Below, one piece after another: positions 28,514-37,507 of a stretch of 64,000 nt of DNA. The notes below the pieces were generated by a model, which worked only from the letters and a program-made list of their open reading frames with translations, made no database searches and had not been told where the DNA came from. Made by a program: the position numbers and the translations under genes. How positions within the stretch are numbered: the stretch's first letter is position 1; each line of letters starts with the position of its first letter. Source of the stretch: Cryobacterium tepidiphilum (GTDB lineage: Bacteria > Actinomycetota > Actinomycetes > Actinomycetales > Microbacteriaceae); NCBI RefSeq assembly GCF_003716325.1, contig NZ_RDSR01000008.1:62001-126000 (forward strand), read 5' to 3'.

Positions 28514-29875
28514 TCACAGGGCCGCCATTGCTTCGTCGATGACGGAGAGGGCGTCGCGGATGAGCTCGTCGGACAGCGCGAGGCTCGGCAGGAATCGGAG
28601 CACGTTGCCGTAGGTGCCGGCTGTCAGCACCAGCACGCCGTGCTGTGCTGCGTAGGCGGCGATGGCAGAGACGGCGGCGGCGTTCGGAACCTTCGTGGTG
28701 TCTCCGGTGCCGGCCTCGACGAGCTCGATCGCGATCATCGCTCCGCGGCCGCGGATGTCGCCGATGATGTCGTACCGGCTCTTCAGTTCTTCCAGGCCGC
28801 TCACGAGGGTCGTCCCGATGCGCTCACCCTCGGCGAGCAGGTCGTTACGTTCGATCGATTCGAAGACGGCGATCGCGGCGGCGCAGGCGACGGGGTTGCC
28901 GCCGAAGGTGCCGCCGAGCCCGCCGGGCTGGGCGGCATCCATGATCTCGGCGCGACCGGTCACGGCAGCCAGGGGAAGGCCACCGGCGATGCCCTTGGCC
29001 GTGAGCACGAGGTCGGGAACCCAGCCGAAGTGCTCGCTGGCGTAGAACCGGCCGGTGCGGGCCATGCCGCTCTGGATCTCGTCGGCGATCATCACGACGC
29101 CGTTGGCGGTGCACCACTCCTGCAGGGCCGGCAGGTAGCCATCGGCGGGAACCATGAACCCGCCCTCGCCCTGGATGGGCTCGGCGACGAGGCAGGCGAG
29201 GTCGGTGGCTCCCACGACCTTCTCGAGGTAAGCGATCGTGCGGGCCGCCGCCTCGGCGCCCGTCAGGCCGTCGTGGTACGGGTACGAACTCGGCGCGTGG
29301 TACACGTCGCCGGCGAGCGGGCCGAACCCGGTCGCGTAGGGCGCGGCCTTGAAGTTCATCGCCATGGTGAGGTTGGTGCGGCCGTGGTACGCGTGCTCGA
29401 GCACGGCGACGGCGCGGCGCCCGGTGTACTTGCGGGCGATCTTCACGCCGTTCTCCACGGCCTCGGCGCCGGAGTTGATGAGCACCGACCGCTTCGGGAA
29501 ATCGCCCGGCGTGTGCGTGGCGAGGAGCTCCGCCACCCGCACGTACTCCTCGTACGGGGTGATCGTGAACAGCGTGTGGATGAACTCGCCCACCTGCGCG
29601 GCGGCCGCCTCCACGACGCTCGACTCCGTGTGGCCGATGGTGGTCACACCGATGCCCGCGCCGAGGTCGATGAACTGATTGCCGTCCACGTCGACGAGGA
29701 TCGCGCCGTTGGCCTTCTCGATGTAGACCGGCAGCGTGGAGCTGACCCCCGCGGAGACCACCTCGCGACGTCGCTCCTGCAGCTCCATCGACTTGGGGCC
29801 GGGGATCGCGGTGACGATCCGGCGTTCCTGGGGAACGGTGTACACGGGGGCAGGGGCAAGGGACGTGTCAGTCAT
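28514..29875 (-). CDS. gabT: 4-aminobutyrate aminotransferase
   Basis: 453-residue class III PLP-dependent aminotransferase, expected to move the amino group of GABA to 2-oxoglutarate. The PLP lysine is in TAKGIAGGLPLAAVTGR, the cofactor-binding loop reads NSGAEAVENGVKIARKYTGR, and FADEIQSG-type Asp is present as MIADEIQSGM. First gene of the gabT-asparaginase-ald run and divergent from osmC-like. A close paralogue lies just upstream at 30748-32082. Confidence 0.93.
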   Translation of the reverse strand: MTDTSLAPAPVYTVPQERRIVTAIPGPKSMELQERRREVVSAGVSSTLPVYIEKANGAILVDVDGNQFIDLGAGIGVTTIGHTESSVVEAAAAQVGEFIHTLFTITPYEEYVRVAELLATHTPGDFPKRSVLINSGAEAVENGVKIARKYTGRRAVAVLEHAYHGRTNLTMAMNFKAAPYATGFGPLAGDVYHAPSSYPYHDGLTGAEAAARTIAYLEKVVGATDLACLVAEPIQGEGGFMVPADGYLPALQEWCTANGVVMIADEIQSGMARTGRFYASEHFGWVPDLVLTAKGIAGGLPLAAVTGRAEIMDAAQPGGLGGTFGGNPVACAAAIAVFESIERNDLLAEGERIGTTLVSGLEELKSRYDIIGDIRGRGAMIAIELVEAGTGDTTKVPNAAAVSAIAAYAAQHGVLVLTAGTYGNVLRFLPSLALSDELIRDALSVIDEAMAAL

Positions 29876-29972
29876 GATGATCCCAGCTTACTGAGCCTCT
29901 CGGGTCGCCGCCCGTGCTGCCACAATCGATTCTGTGCCGGCTCTGACCGGCAACGGATGCGAGAGGGAGACC

Positions 29973-30443
29973 ATGACCATGACGCACCACTACGACGTGC
30001 AGCTCACCTGGGAGGGCAACCGGGGAACCGGCACCAGCCACTACCGTGAATACGGGCGCGAAGTGCGCGTGGAGGCGGCCGGGAAGCCGACCATCGCCGG
30101 GTCGGCGGACCCCACCTTCCACGGGAACGCCGACCGCTGGAACCCGGAGGAGCTGCTGCTCGTGGCGCTCAGCCAGTGCCACCTGCTGTCGTACCTGCAC
30201 GCCGCCACGCAGCATGGAGTCACCGTGCTGAGCTACACCGACGAGGCGACCGCGACCATGGAGACGAGCCCCGACGGCGGCGGCCGGTTCACGTCGGCGA
30301 CCGTGCGCCCGCGGGTGACGATCAGCGATCCGTCGCAGATCGAGCTGGCCGACAGCCTGCACGAGCAGGCCAATCGGCAGTGCTTCATCGCGGCATCCGT
30401 CAACTTCCCGGTGCACCACGAGGCGGTGACGGTCGCGGAGTGA
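29973..30443 (+). CDS. OsmC-family protein
   Basis: 156-residue OsmC/Ohr-fold protein. These detoxify organic or fatty-acid hydroperoxides through reactive cysteines. The first conserved Cys is in ALSQCHLLSYLH and the second in ANRQCFIAAS, at the expected spacing. The upstream part (NPEELLLVALSQCH) matches OsmC-like rather than Ohr proteins. Start at the first of two ATG codons after GAGAGGGAGA. It lies between two minus-strand aminotransferase genes and has its own promoter. Confidence 0.9.
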   Translation: MTMTHHYDVQLTWEGNRGTGTSHYREYGREVRVEAAGKPTIAGSADPTFHGNADRWNPEELLLVALSQCHLLSYLHAATQHGVTVLSYTDEATATMETSPDGGGRFTSATVRPRVTISDPSQIELADSLHEQANRQCFIAASVNFPVHHEAVTVAE

Positions 30444-30452
30444 GACCCGCCC

Positions 30453-30652
30453 GTGTCGACCCGGTGGTACGTGGGCACGACGTGCTCCACGAACACCGGT
30501 GAGGTGATCGGGAACCCGGCTTCCACTTCTACCCCGACGAGAACGGGATGGTCGAAATCGGCTACACCGTGCTGCCCGAGTTCCGGGGCAGAGGGCTGGC
30601 CACCGTGATCGCAGGCGAACTGCTTCAGTTCGCGGTCCTCCCTCCTCCGTGA
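30453..30652 (+). pseudogene. Remnant of a GNAT acetyltransferase
   Basis: About 65 codons recognisable as the middle of a GNAT N-acetyltransferase. The first part (30453-30517) reads STNTGEVIGNP. After a one-base slip near 30516 the frame continues as GFHFYPDENGMVEIGYTV and then RGRGLATVIAGELLQF, which includes the acetyl-CoA-binding RGxGLA loop. The N-terminal half is absent, the two parts are in different frames, and the C-terminus is cut at 30652 where a palindrome begins. It is therefore a decayed fragment, not a functional gene. Confidence 0.75.
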
Positions 30653-30710
30653 GGGGACAACTTTCCCTAGTGAAACCGCTCGCCGACTAGGTAAAGCTGG
30701 CCCCTCACGG
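30647..30710. repeat. Imperfect 24-bp palindrome
   Basis: Left arm 30647-30670 and right arm 30687-30710 match at 21 of 24 positions as an inverted repeat, with a 16-nt loop. The outer ten bases (ccgtgagggg/cccctcacgg) are perfect. It lies between the GNAT remnant and the end of the convergent aminotransferase gene. It could be a bidirectional terminator or the end of a small repeat element that truncated the GNAT gene. Confidence 0.7.
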
Positions 30711-30747
30711 GGATCCCAGCCGGGCGGGGCAGGGCGGCGAGCGGCCG

Positions 30748-32082
30748 CTAGGCGGAGAGCCTGGCGAGCGTCTGCTCGATGACCGACGCCGCGTCGTCGA
30801 TGAGCTCCTCGGAGATGACGACCGACGGCATGATGCGCAGCACCGAGTCCCAGCTGCCCGCGTCGAGGACGATGACGCCCTGGGTCGCGGCCTCGGTGAT
30901 GACCTGCTTCAGCGCCTCGGGGTAGGGGGTCTTCGTGCCGGGGTGCACGAGCTCGACGCCGAACATGGCGCCCTTGCCGCGCACCTCGCCGACGATCGGG
31001 AAGCGCTCCGGCCAGTCGCCGATGCGCGCCCAGAGCGACTTCTCGACCCGCTGCGCCTCGGCGATCAGGTTTTCCTTCTCGATGATGTCGAACACCGCGA
31101 GGGCCGCGGCGGTGGAGACCGGGTTGCCGCCGAAGGTGCCGCCGATCCCTCCGGGCTGCACGGCGTCCATGATCTCGGCGCGCCCGGTGACGGCCGCCAG
31201 TGGGAACCCGCCGGCGATGCCCTTCGCGCTCGTGACCAGGTCGGGCACGACGCCGTGGTGCTCGATCGAGTACCAGGTGCCGGTGCGCCCGATGCCCGCC
31301 TGGATCTCGTCGGCGACGAAGACGATGCCGTTCTCGGTGCAGAACTCGCGGATGCGTTTGAAGAAGCCGTCGGCGGGGATGATGACGCCGCCGTCGCCCT
31401 GGATCGGCTCGACGAAGAAGGCGGCGATCTCGCTCGCACCGATGTGCGTGTTGATGTAGTCGATGGTCTTCTCGGCCGCCTCCTCGCCGGAGAGGCCGTC
31501 ACGGAACGGGTAGCTGATCGGCACGCTGTACAGCTCGGCGGGGATCGGCCCCATGCCGGCGCGCTCGGGCCAGGGGCGGTAGGTCATGCCCATGGTGAGG
31601 TTGGTGCGGCCGTGGAAGGCGTGGTCGAGGCTCACGATGGCGCGGCGCCCGGTGTACTTGCGGGCGATCTTCACCGCGTTCTCGACCGCCTCCGCGCCGG
31701 AGTTCACGAGGATCGAGTGCTTCTCGAAGTCGCCCGGCGTGATCTCGGCGAGCTTCTCGGCGACGCGCACGTAGTTCTCATACGGGGTGACGGTGAAGAG
31801 CGTGTGCGTGAGCTTCCCGGCCTGTTCGGCGGCCGCCGCCGCGACCTCGGGGTGCGCGTGACCGATAGTGGTGACACCGATGCCGCAGCCCAGGTCGATC
31901 AGCTGGTTGCCGTCCACGTCGACGAGGATCGCCCCGGATCCGCGCTCCATGTAGATGTTCGCGAGGGTGCCCGCCCCGGCCGAAACGGATGCGACGCGGC
32001 GCTTCTGCAGGTCGACCGACTTGGGGCCGGGGAGCTCGGTGACGACGTTGCGCTGCTGGGGGACGGAGAACTCGCGAGTCAT
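30748..32082 (-). CDS. Second 4-aminobutyrate aminotransferase-like enzyme
   Basis: 444-residue class III PLP aminotransferase, clearly paralogous to the 28514-29875 gene: same start region (QQRNVVTELPGPKSVDLQKRR), the same NSGAEAVENAVKIARKYTGR loop and PLP lysine in SAKGIAGGFPLAAVTGR. The two probably differ in substrate (GABA versus another omega-amino acid), which the sequence cannot settle. Start 7 nt behind a TAGGCT box. The plsC-like gene ends 37 nt upstream on the same strand. Confidence 0.9.
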   Translation of the reverse strand: MTREFSVPQQRNVVTELPGPKSVDLQKRRVASVSAGAGTLANIYMERGSGAILVDVDGNQLIDLGCGIGVTTIGHAHPEVAAAAAEQAGKLTHTLFTVTPYENYVRVAEKLAEITPGDFEKHSILVNSGAEAVENAVKIARKYTGRRAIVSLDHAFHGRTNLTMGMTYRPWPERAGMGPIPAELYSVPISYPFRDGLSGEEAAEKTIDYINTHIGASEIAAFFVEPIQGDGGVIIPADGFFKRIREFCTENGIVFVADEIQAGIGRTGTWYSIEHHGVVPDLVTSAKGIAGGFPLAAVTGRAEIMDAVQPGGIGGTFGGNPVSTAAALAVFDIIEKENLIAEAQRVEKSLWARIGDWPERFPIVGEVRGKGAMFGVELVHPGTKTPYPEALKQVITEAATQGVIVLDAGSWDSVLRIMPSVVISEELIDDAASVIEQTLARLSA

Positions 32083-32089
32083 ACCGACA

Positions 32090-32095
32090 AGCCTA
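32090..32095 (-). promoter_or_regulatory. -10 box of the second aminotransferase gene, leaderless
   Basis: TAGGCT on the minus strand, 7 nt before the start codon at 32082, suggesting a promoter separate from the plsC-like gene. Confidence 0.45.
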
Positions 32096-32119
32096 AGCCG
32101 CCCCGCTGGGCGTTCCCGC

Positions 32120-32893
32120 TCAGAGGCGCTCGCGGGGGAAGACGCGGTCGGCGATCTTGTGCAGGGCGCCGGCAGGAGGCGACTCGTTGTACTTGCCCGC
32201 GAGTTCCTGCCCGGTGAGCGCGTGGATGGCGGCCATGATCTCGTCGGTCGCCAGCCGCCTCGCCTTTCCGGAGTCCGCCGTCCCGTGCACGCTCACGTCG
32301 ATGGGAGTGCCGAACTTCACGGTGACCTTGGCGACCTTCGGCACGTTCGACCCGACCGGCTGGATGTCCTGCGTGCCGATCAGCCCGACGGGAACCACGA
32401 CGGCGCCCGTGGTGAGGGCCAGCCAGGCCACGCCGGTGCGGCCCTTGTAGAGACGGCCGTCGATGGACCGGGTGCCCTCCGGGTAGATGGCGAAGGCGTT
32501 GTCGGCCTCGAGGATGCGCCGCCCCGCGTCGAGTGCCTCCTGCGCGGCCTGCCCGGCCCCACGCTCCACGCCCACCGCACCGATCGAGGTGAAGAACGTG
32601 CGCGAGAGGTGCCCCTTGATGCCCTTGCCGGTGAAGTAGGTGTGCTTGGCGAGGAACTGCACCGGCCGCGGGGCGGTCAGCGGGATGACGAGGCTGTCGA
32701 CGAAGGAGAGGTGGTTGCTGGCGAGGATGACGCGCCCGGTCTTGGGGATGTTGTCGCGACCGGTGATGTGCGGCCGGAAAACGAGGCGGGCGATCGGCGC
32801 GAGGATGCCATAGCCGAGGAAATAGACCAGCCCGGGTCGGCGCGCAGGGCCAGCAAGCACGGGTTCCTCGGCATCGTCGGCGGCGTCTGTCAC
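32120..32893 (-). CDS. 1-acyl-sn-glycerol-3-phosphate acyltransferase (PlsC family)
   Basis: 257-residue acyltransferase for phosphatidic acid synthesis or a related acyl transfer. The NHxxxxD motif occurs as SNHLSFVD and the second substrate motif as YPEGTRSIDG. A hydrophobic stretch at about 20-40 would attach it to the inner face of the membrane. GTG start. It diverges from dxr over about 68 nt. Confidence 0.92.
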   Translation of the reverse strand: MTDAADDAEEPVLAGPARRPGLVYFLGYGILAPIARLVFRPHITGRDNIPKTGRVILASNHLSFVDSLVIPLTAPRPVQFLAKHTYFTGKGIKGHLSRTFFTSIGAVGVERGAGQAAQEALDAGRRILEADNAFAIYPEGTRSIDGRLYKGRTGVAWLALTTGAVVVPVGLIGTQDIQPVGSNVPKVAKVTVKFGTPIDVSVHGTADSGKARRLATDEIMAAIHALTGQELAGKYNESPPAGALHKIADRVFPRERL

Positions 32894-32949
32894 GGTCTCC
32901 GACTCTACCGCCGTCTGTATGCGCTGGGCGGAATGGGCGGGCTCCCTCC

Positions 32950-32955
32950 TAGGCT
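32950..32955 (+). promoter_or_regulatory. -10 box of dxr, leaderless
   Basis: TAGGCT followed by six G residues and then the dxr ATG. Confidence 0.5.
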
Positions 32956-32961
32956 GGGGGG

Positions 32962-34044
32962 ATGCGGCGAGTCATTATTCTGGGATCAACGGGTTCGATC
33001 GGAACGCAGGCGCTGGACGTGATCCGCGCCAACCCGGGCCGGTTCGAGGTGGTCGGCCTCTCCGCCGGCAGCAACCGCACCCTGCTGGAGACCCAGGCGG
33101 CAGCGTTCCACGTTCCGCACACCGCGCTCGGCGAGGTGGAGGCCGAGCAGCTGGTGCGCGACGTCGAAGCGGATGTCGTGCTCAACGGCATCACCGGCTC
33201 CGTCGGCCTCGGCCCGACCCTCGCAGCCCTGGAGTGCGGCCGCACGCTCGCCCTGGCGAACAAGGAGTCGCTCATCGTGGGCGGCGAACTCGTCAAGGCA
33301 CTGGCCGCGCCCGGCCAGATCGTGCCCGTCGACTCCGAGCACTCCGCCATCGCCCAGGCCCTGCGCGCCGGAACGGCGGCGGAAGTGCGCCGACTGGTGC
33401 TCACCGCATCCGGCGGGCCGTTCCGTGGGCGCACGCGCGATGAGCTCCACCGGGTGACGCCCCGGGAGGCCCTCGCGCACCCCACCTGGGACATGGGGCT
33501 CGTCGTGACGACGAACTCCGCCACCCTCGTGAACAAGGGCCTCGAGGTGATCGAGGCGCACCTGCTCTTCGACGTGGACTACGCGCACATCGACGTGGTG
33601 GTGCATCCGCAGTCGGTCGTGCACTCGATGGTGGAGTTCATCGACGGCTCGACGATCGCGCAGGCGTCGCCGCCCGACATGCGGTTGCCGATCTCGCTCG
33701 GGCTCGACTGGCCCGACCGGGTGGGCGGGGTGGGCGCGCCGGTCGAATGGACCACGCCGCACCAGTGGACGTTCGAGCCACTCGATGAGGGGGCGTTTCC
33801 CGCCGTCGCGCTCGCCAAGTCCGTCGGGACCGCCGGAAGCACCTACCCCGCCGTCTTCAACGCCGCCAACGAACAGGCCGTCGCGGCGTTCCACGCCGGC
33901 CGCATCGCGTTCCCGGGCATCGTCGACACGGTGGTGCGCGTGGTCGAGTCGCACGACCCGGAGGGGGCACTCACCCGGGAGTCGCTCGCCGCGGCGGAAG
34001 CGTGGGCGCGCCGCGAGGCGGATGCGATCATCGCCGGCCGGTAG
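32962..34044 (+). CDS. dxr: 1-deoxy-D-xylulose 5-phosphate reductoisomerase
   Basis: 360-residue second enzyme of the MEP isoprenoid pathway, converting DXP to MEP with NADPH. The Rossmann motif [14 protein letters not shown] is at the N-terminus. Substrate and metal residues lie in [20 protein letters not shown] and ASGGPFRG. The C-terminal segment with [18 protein letters not shown] is complete. In many actinobacteria the gene is followed directly by rseP and ispG; here a minus-strand kinase/lipoprotein pair comes next. Confidence 0.98.
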   Translation: MRRVIILGSTGSIGTQALDVIRANPGRFEVVGLSAGSNRTLLETQAAAFHVPHTALGEVEAEQLVRDVEADVVLNGITGSVGLGPTLAALECGRTLALANKESLIVGGELVKALAAPGQIVPVDSEHSAIAQALRAGTAAEVRRLVLTASGGPFRGRTRDELHRVTPREALAHPTWDMGLVVTTNSATLVNKGLEVIEAHLLFDVDYAHIDVVVHPQSVVHSMVEFIDGSTIAQASPPDMRLPISLGLDWPDRVGGVGAPVEWTTPHQWTFEPLDEGAFPAVALAKSVGTAGSTYPAVFNAANEQAVAAFHAGRIAFPGIVDTVVRVVESHDPEGALTRESLAAAEAWARREADAIIAGR

Positions 34045-34065
34045 GGACCGGCGTCGCCCTGCCGG

Positions 34066-34692
34066 TCAGTTCCCGGCAGGGGGCGCGGGCGATTCACTCG
34101 GCGTGGGTGTTGACGTATCCGCCGGCGTGGTGGGCTCAGGGCTCGGCGTCGTCGGTTCCGGAGTGGGAGTCGATGGTGGCTTGGGGGCCGTCGTCGTGTC
34201 GCCGCCGCCGGAATCGCCCTTCGAATTCCCGTTGCCCGAGTTGCCGGAATCGTCGTTCCCGGAGTCGTCGGGGGCCGGGGTGGGCTTGTGCTCGCCGGAA
34301 TCCCCGGAGTCCTCTGGCGTGGTGGGCTGCGGCGCTTCCTCCGACGTCGACGGCGACGGCTTCGGCGTCGGGCTCGACGTTTCCGTGCCCGGCTGACCGG
34401 TGGCGGCGAGGTCGGTGCGCACCTGGTTGATGGCTGCCTGGATCTGGGCCGAGCGGGCACCGGTGACGTCGCCCGCTGCCGCGGCCGTCAGCAGGTCCGC
34501 CTGCAGGTCCGAGAGCGCCGCCTGCGCCCCGGCGAAGTCGCCGGCGGCGGCCCGCGTCGTGACCGTCTGCACTTCGGCCTGCAGCTGCTTGGCAGCGGAT
34601 GCCGAGATCGCCGGCCCGGAGGCGCATCCGGAGAGGACACCGGCAACGAGCGCCGCTGAGGCGAGGGCGCCGGCGAAGCGTGCGCGGTTCAC
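34066..34692 (-). CDS. Putative lipoprotein with Pro/Thr/Ser-rich tail
   Basis: 208-residue secreted lipoprotein. The signal peptide ends in the lipobox LSGC (Cys near residue 23). A helical region of about 85 residues with heptad-like Ala/Leu/Gln follows, then a low-complexity tail rich in Pro, Thr, Ser, Asp and Gly (about 110-208), a likely wall-spanning stalk. GTG start overlapping the kinase stop by 4 nt, so the two are made together. No recognised family; a role as surface partner of that kinase is inferred only from position. Confidence 0.8.
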   Translation of the reverse strand: MNRARFAGALASAALVAGVLSGCASGPAISASAAKQLQAEVQTVTTRAAAGDFAGAQAALSDLQADLLTAAAAGDVTGARSAQIQAAINQVRTDLAATGQPGTETSSPTPKPSPSTSEEAPQPTTPEDSGDSGEHKPTPAPDDSGNDDSGNSGNGNSKGDSGGGDTTTAPKPPSTPTPEPTTPSPEPTTPADTSTPTPSESPAPPAGN

Positions 34693-35945
34693 GGTTCCAC
34701 GCTTTCCTGCAGCTGCTTCAGGTGCGTACCGAGAGTGCCCTCCACCGCCGGGTAGCTCGGCGGCGGTCCCTCCGGCGCCGTCTCCCGCGGCTGCAGTCCG
34801 AGGATGATGGCCGCGGTGGCGACCAGGAGCACGAGGGCCGCAGCGATAGCGATCAGGTTTCTCCGCATCGTGGACGGGGCGGGTGCCTCGTCGTCGGTGT
34901 GGAGGCGGGCGGCAGTCGTCGCTCTCGTCGCCCCCACCGGCGTCGCGACCGGCTCGGTCTCGGCGAGCAACCCGCGCGCCGCGAAGGCGCGCGTGACGGT
35001 CTCGTCGTCCTCGGGCACGTCATCCCCGTGGGTGGGCATGGCGACGGTCGAGAGGTCCGCCCCGGAGAGCGCCTCGGTGGGCCGGGTCGGCACCGCATCA
35101 CCCTCGGCGCCCGCCTCCGACTGGGCGATGTATCGGAGCGCCATTGCCGCCTGCTCCGGGCGGGCCCGCTTGGCCGGGTCGCGCATGGTCATCCACTGCA
35201 GCACCTCGGTCCATTCCGGACCGAGGTCGTCCGGCATCTCGGGCTGCCGCTGCAGCCTCGCCATGGCGGACTCGATGGCCGTGCCCGGGTAGGCGCGTTC
35301 GCCGGTGAGGCACTCGAGCAGCACGAGCCCGAGCGAGTAGACGTCGCTGGTGGAGGTGAGCGGCAGCCCCTGGGCCTGCTCGGGGCTCAGGTAACTGGCG
35401 GTGCCGAGGAGCGCGCCGGTGGCCGTGAGGCGGGTGCTGTCCAGGAGCCGGGCGATGCCGAAGTCGGCGAGCTTCGCGTGGAAGACCCGGCCGGGAAAAT
35501 CAGAGGGCGACAGCAGCACGTTACCGGGCTTGATGTCGCGGTGGATGATGCCGCGCGAGTGCACGTAGTGCAGCGCCTCGGCGAGGTCCGCGCCGATCTC
35601 GGCAACCTCCCGCGGCGGCAGCGGGCCCTGGGCGATGTGGTGGTTCAGGTCGGTGCCGTCGACGAACTCCATCACGATGAACGTGCGCGGCACGCCTTCG
35701 ATCACGGCGGTGCCGGCGTCGAACAGTGTCACGAGCGACGGATGATTGAGGCTCGCGAGCACCGCGACCTCGCCGCTCTGCCGCTCGGGATCGGCCGCGT
35801 CGGTGCTGTCCACGCGGAACAACTTGAGGGCGACGGTTCGCCCCAGCGCGACATCCGTCGCCTGGTAGACGGTGGACATGCCTCCGGTACCGACGAGGCG
35901 GTCGATCCGGAAGCGGTCGCCGAGCACCTCGCCGATCGGGCTCAT
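34689..35945 (-). CDS. Transmembrane Ser/Thr protein kinase
   Basis: 418-residue Hanks-type kinase. The glycine loop GTGGMSTVY, VALKLF lysine, HRDIKPGN and DFGIARLL are intact. A cytoplasmic linker of about 85 residues leads to one membrane helix (about 358-378) and a short outer tail of about 40 residues without PASTA domains. The first ATG has no ribosome site at good distance. An in-frame CTG six codons upstream (35963) does have GGGAGG at the right spacing and may be the real start. It is divergent from rseP. Confidence 0.88.
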   Translation of the reverse strand: MSPIGEVLGDRFRIDRLVGTGGMSTVYQATDVALGRTVALKLFRVDSTDAADPERQSGEVAVLASLNHPSLVTLFDAGTAVIEGVPRTFIVMEFVDGTDLNHHIAQGPLPPREVAEIGADLAEALHYVHSRGIIHRDIKPGNVLLSPSDFPGRVFHAKLADFGIARLLDSTRLTATGALLGTASYLSPEQAQGLPLTSTSDVYSLGLVLLECLTGERAYPGTAIESAMARLQRQPEMPDDLGPEWTEVLQWMTMRDPAKRARPEQAAMALRYIAQSEAGAEGDAVPTRPTEALSGADLSTVAMPTHGDDVPEDDETVTRAFAARGLLAETEPVATPVGATRATTAARLHTDDEAPAPSTMRRNLIAIAAALVLLVATAAIILGLQPRETAPEGPPPSYPAVEGTLGTHLKQLQESVEP

Positions 35946-36044
35946 GGTGTTTGTGTCGGTCAGGGGATCCTCCCGGGTGGATTCTCGCTTCCAGCAAACC
36001 ACAGCAAGCTGGGGACGACCAGCGGCTTTGCAGCTAGCCGCGAC

Positions 36045-36050
36045 TAATCT
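36045..36050 (+). promoter_or_regulatory. -10 box of rseP, decides its start
   Basis: TAATCT placed directly before an in-frame GTG (36051) and 6 nt before the next GTG (36057). Transcription would begin at about 36057, so the first GTG could not be in the mRNA. Confidence 0.5.
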
Positions 36051-36056
36051 GTGTCT

Positions 36057-37433
36057 GTGGAAACCGTGCTGCTGTTCATTCTGGGCGTCGCCGTGGTCGT
36101 TGTCGGCCTTGCCCTGTCGATCGGCCTGCACGAGATCGGCCACCTCGTGCCCGCCAAACTGTTCGGCGTCAAGGTCACCCAGTACATGATCGGCTTCGGC
36201 CCGACGCTGTGGTCGAAGCGCAAGGGCGAGACCGAATACGGCGTGAAGGCCATCCCCATGGGCGGCTACATCTCGATGATCGGCATGTTCCCGCCCGGGG
36301 AGGACGGGCAGGTGCGCGGCGCCAGCACCGGTTTCTTCCAGACCCTGGTGCAGGAGGGCGAACCACAGCGCAAGCCCGGCCGGATGGCGACCATGGTCGA
36401 AGAGGCGCGACAGGCCAGCGCCGACACCATCGGCCACGGCGAGGACCACCGGGCGTTCTACCGGCTGCCGGTGTTCAAGCGGATCATCATCATGCTCGGC
36501 GGCCCCGCCATGAACCTGGTGATCGCGGTGGTGCTGTTCGCGATCCTGCTCATGGGCTTCGGCGTCGCCCAGCCTTCCACGACCATCGGCAGTGTCTCCA
36601 GCTGCGTGCTGCCCGCCACCAGCCAGCGCACCAGCTGCGCCGCCGACGACGAGGCGGCGCCGGGCGCGGCTGCCGGCCTTCGCCCCGGCGACCGGCTTGT
36701 GAGCATCAACGGCAACGCGATCTCCAGCTGGGACGAGTCGACGGAGATCATCCGCACCTCGGCGGGCACGCCGCTGAACGTGGTCGTCGAGCGCGACGGC
36801 ACCCGGCAGAACCTCACGGTCACGCCGCGACTGACCGAGCGCTACATCTATGACGCCGACGGCACGCAGGTGACGGATGCCGCGGGCAAGCCGGCCGTCG
36901 AATCCGTCGGTTTCGTGGGAATCGGCCCGGCCGGCCAGCTCGTGCGCCAGCCGGCATCCGCCGTGCTGCCCGCCGTTGGTGAGAACATCGGCGCCGTCGT
37001 GCACATGATCGCCCACCTTCCGCAGCGGCTCGTCGACGTCGCCAACGCGGCGTTCGGACCGGGGGAGCGCGACCCGAACGGCCCGATCAGCGTCGTGGGC
37101 GTGGGCCGCGTGGCCGGGGAGATCGCGAGCATCGACGCGATCCCGGTCGCCAGCAAGGTCGCCAGCCTGCTCGGGCTCCTCGCCTCGCTGAACATTGCGC
37201 TGTTCGTGTTCAACCTCGTGCCGCTCATGCCGCTCGACGGCGGCCATGTGGCCGGCGCGCTGTGGGAGGGCCTGCGTCGCTTCGTCGCCCGGCTGTTCGG
37301 CCGGCCCGATCCAGGCCCGGTCGACATCGCCAAGCTCATGCCCCTCACCTTCGCCGTGGTCATCGTGCTCGGCGCCATGAGCCTGCTCCTCGTCTACGCC
37401 GACATCGTCAAGCCCGTCAACCTGTTCGGCTGA
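36057..37433 (+). CDS. rseP: M50 site-2 protease (RseP/Rip1 type)
   Basis: 458-residue intramembrane zinc protease that cuts membrane-spanning anti-sigma factors and similar substrates. Zinc-binding HEIGH lies in the first membrane helix region, a PDZ domain follows (about 205-270, APGAAAGLRPGDRLVSING), and the third ligand sits in NLVPLMPLDGGHVAG. Four membrane segments are expected. The GTG at 36057 is preferred over 36051 because the -10 box TAATCT ends at 36050. A 28-bp tandem repeat begins inside the last codons. Confidence 0.95.
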   Translation: METVLLFILGVAVVVVGLALSIGLHEIGHLVPAKLFGVKVTQYMIGFGPTLWSKRKGETEYGVKAIPMGGYISMIGMFPPGEDGQVRGASTGFFQTLVQEGEPQRKPGRMATMVEEARQASADTIGHGEDHRAFYRLPVFKRIIIMLGGPAMNLVIAVVLFAILLMGFGVAQPSTTIGSVSSCVLPATSQRTSCAADDEAAPGAAAGLRPGDRLVSINGNAISSWDESTEIIRTSAGTPLNVVVERDGTRQNLTVTPRLTERYIYDADGTQVTDAAGKPAVESVGFVGIGPAGQLVRQPASAVLPAVGENIGAVVHMIAHLPQRLVDVANAAFGPGERDPNGPISVVGVGRVAGEIASIDAIPVASKVASLLGLLASLNIALFVFNLVPLMPLDGGHVAGALWEGLRRFVARLFGRPDPGPVDIAKLMPLTFAVVIVLGAMSLLLVYADIVKPVNLFG

Positions 37434-37486
37434 GCCCCTTCGGCCCAACCCGTTCGGCTGAACCCCTTCGGCCCAACCCGTTCGGC
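37419..37486 (+). repeat. 28-bp tandem repeat across the rseP stop codon
   Basis: Two full 28-bp units (37419-37446 and 37447-37474) differing at two positions, then 12 bases of a third. The first unit contains the last four codons and stop of rseP, so the gene end itself was duplicated. Confidence 0.85.
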
Positions 37487-37507
37487 CCAGGGGCTCGACG
37501 CGGGTCG

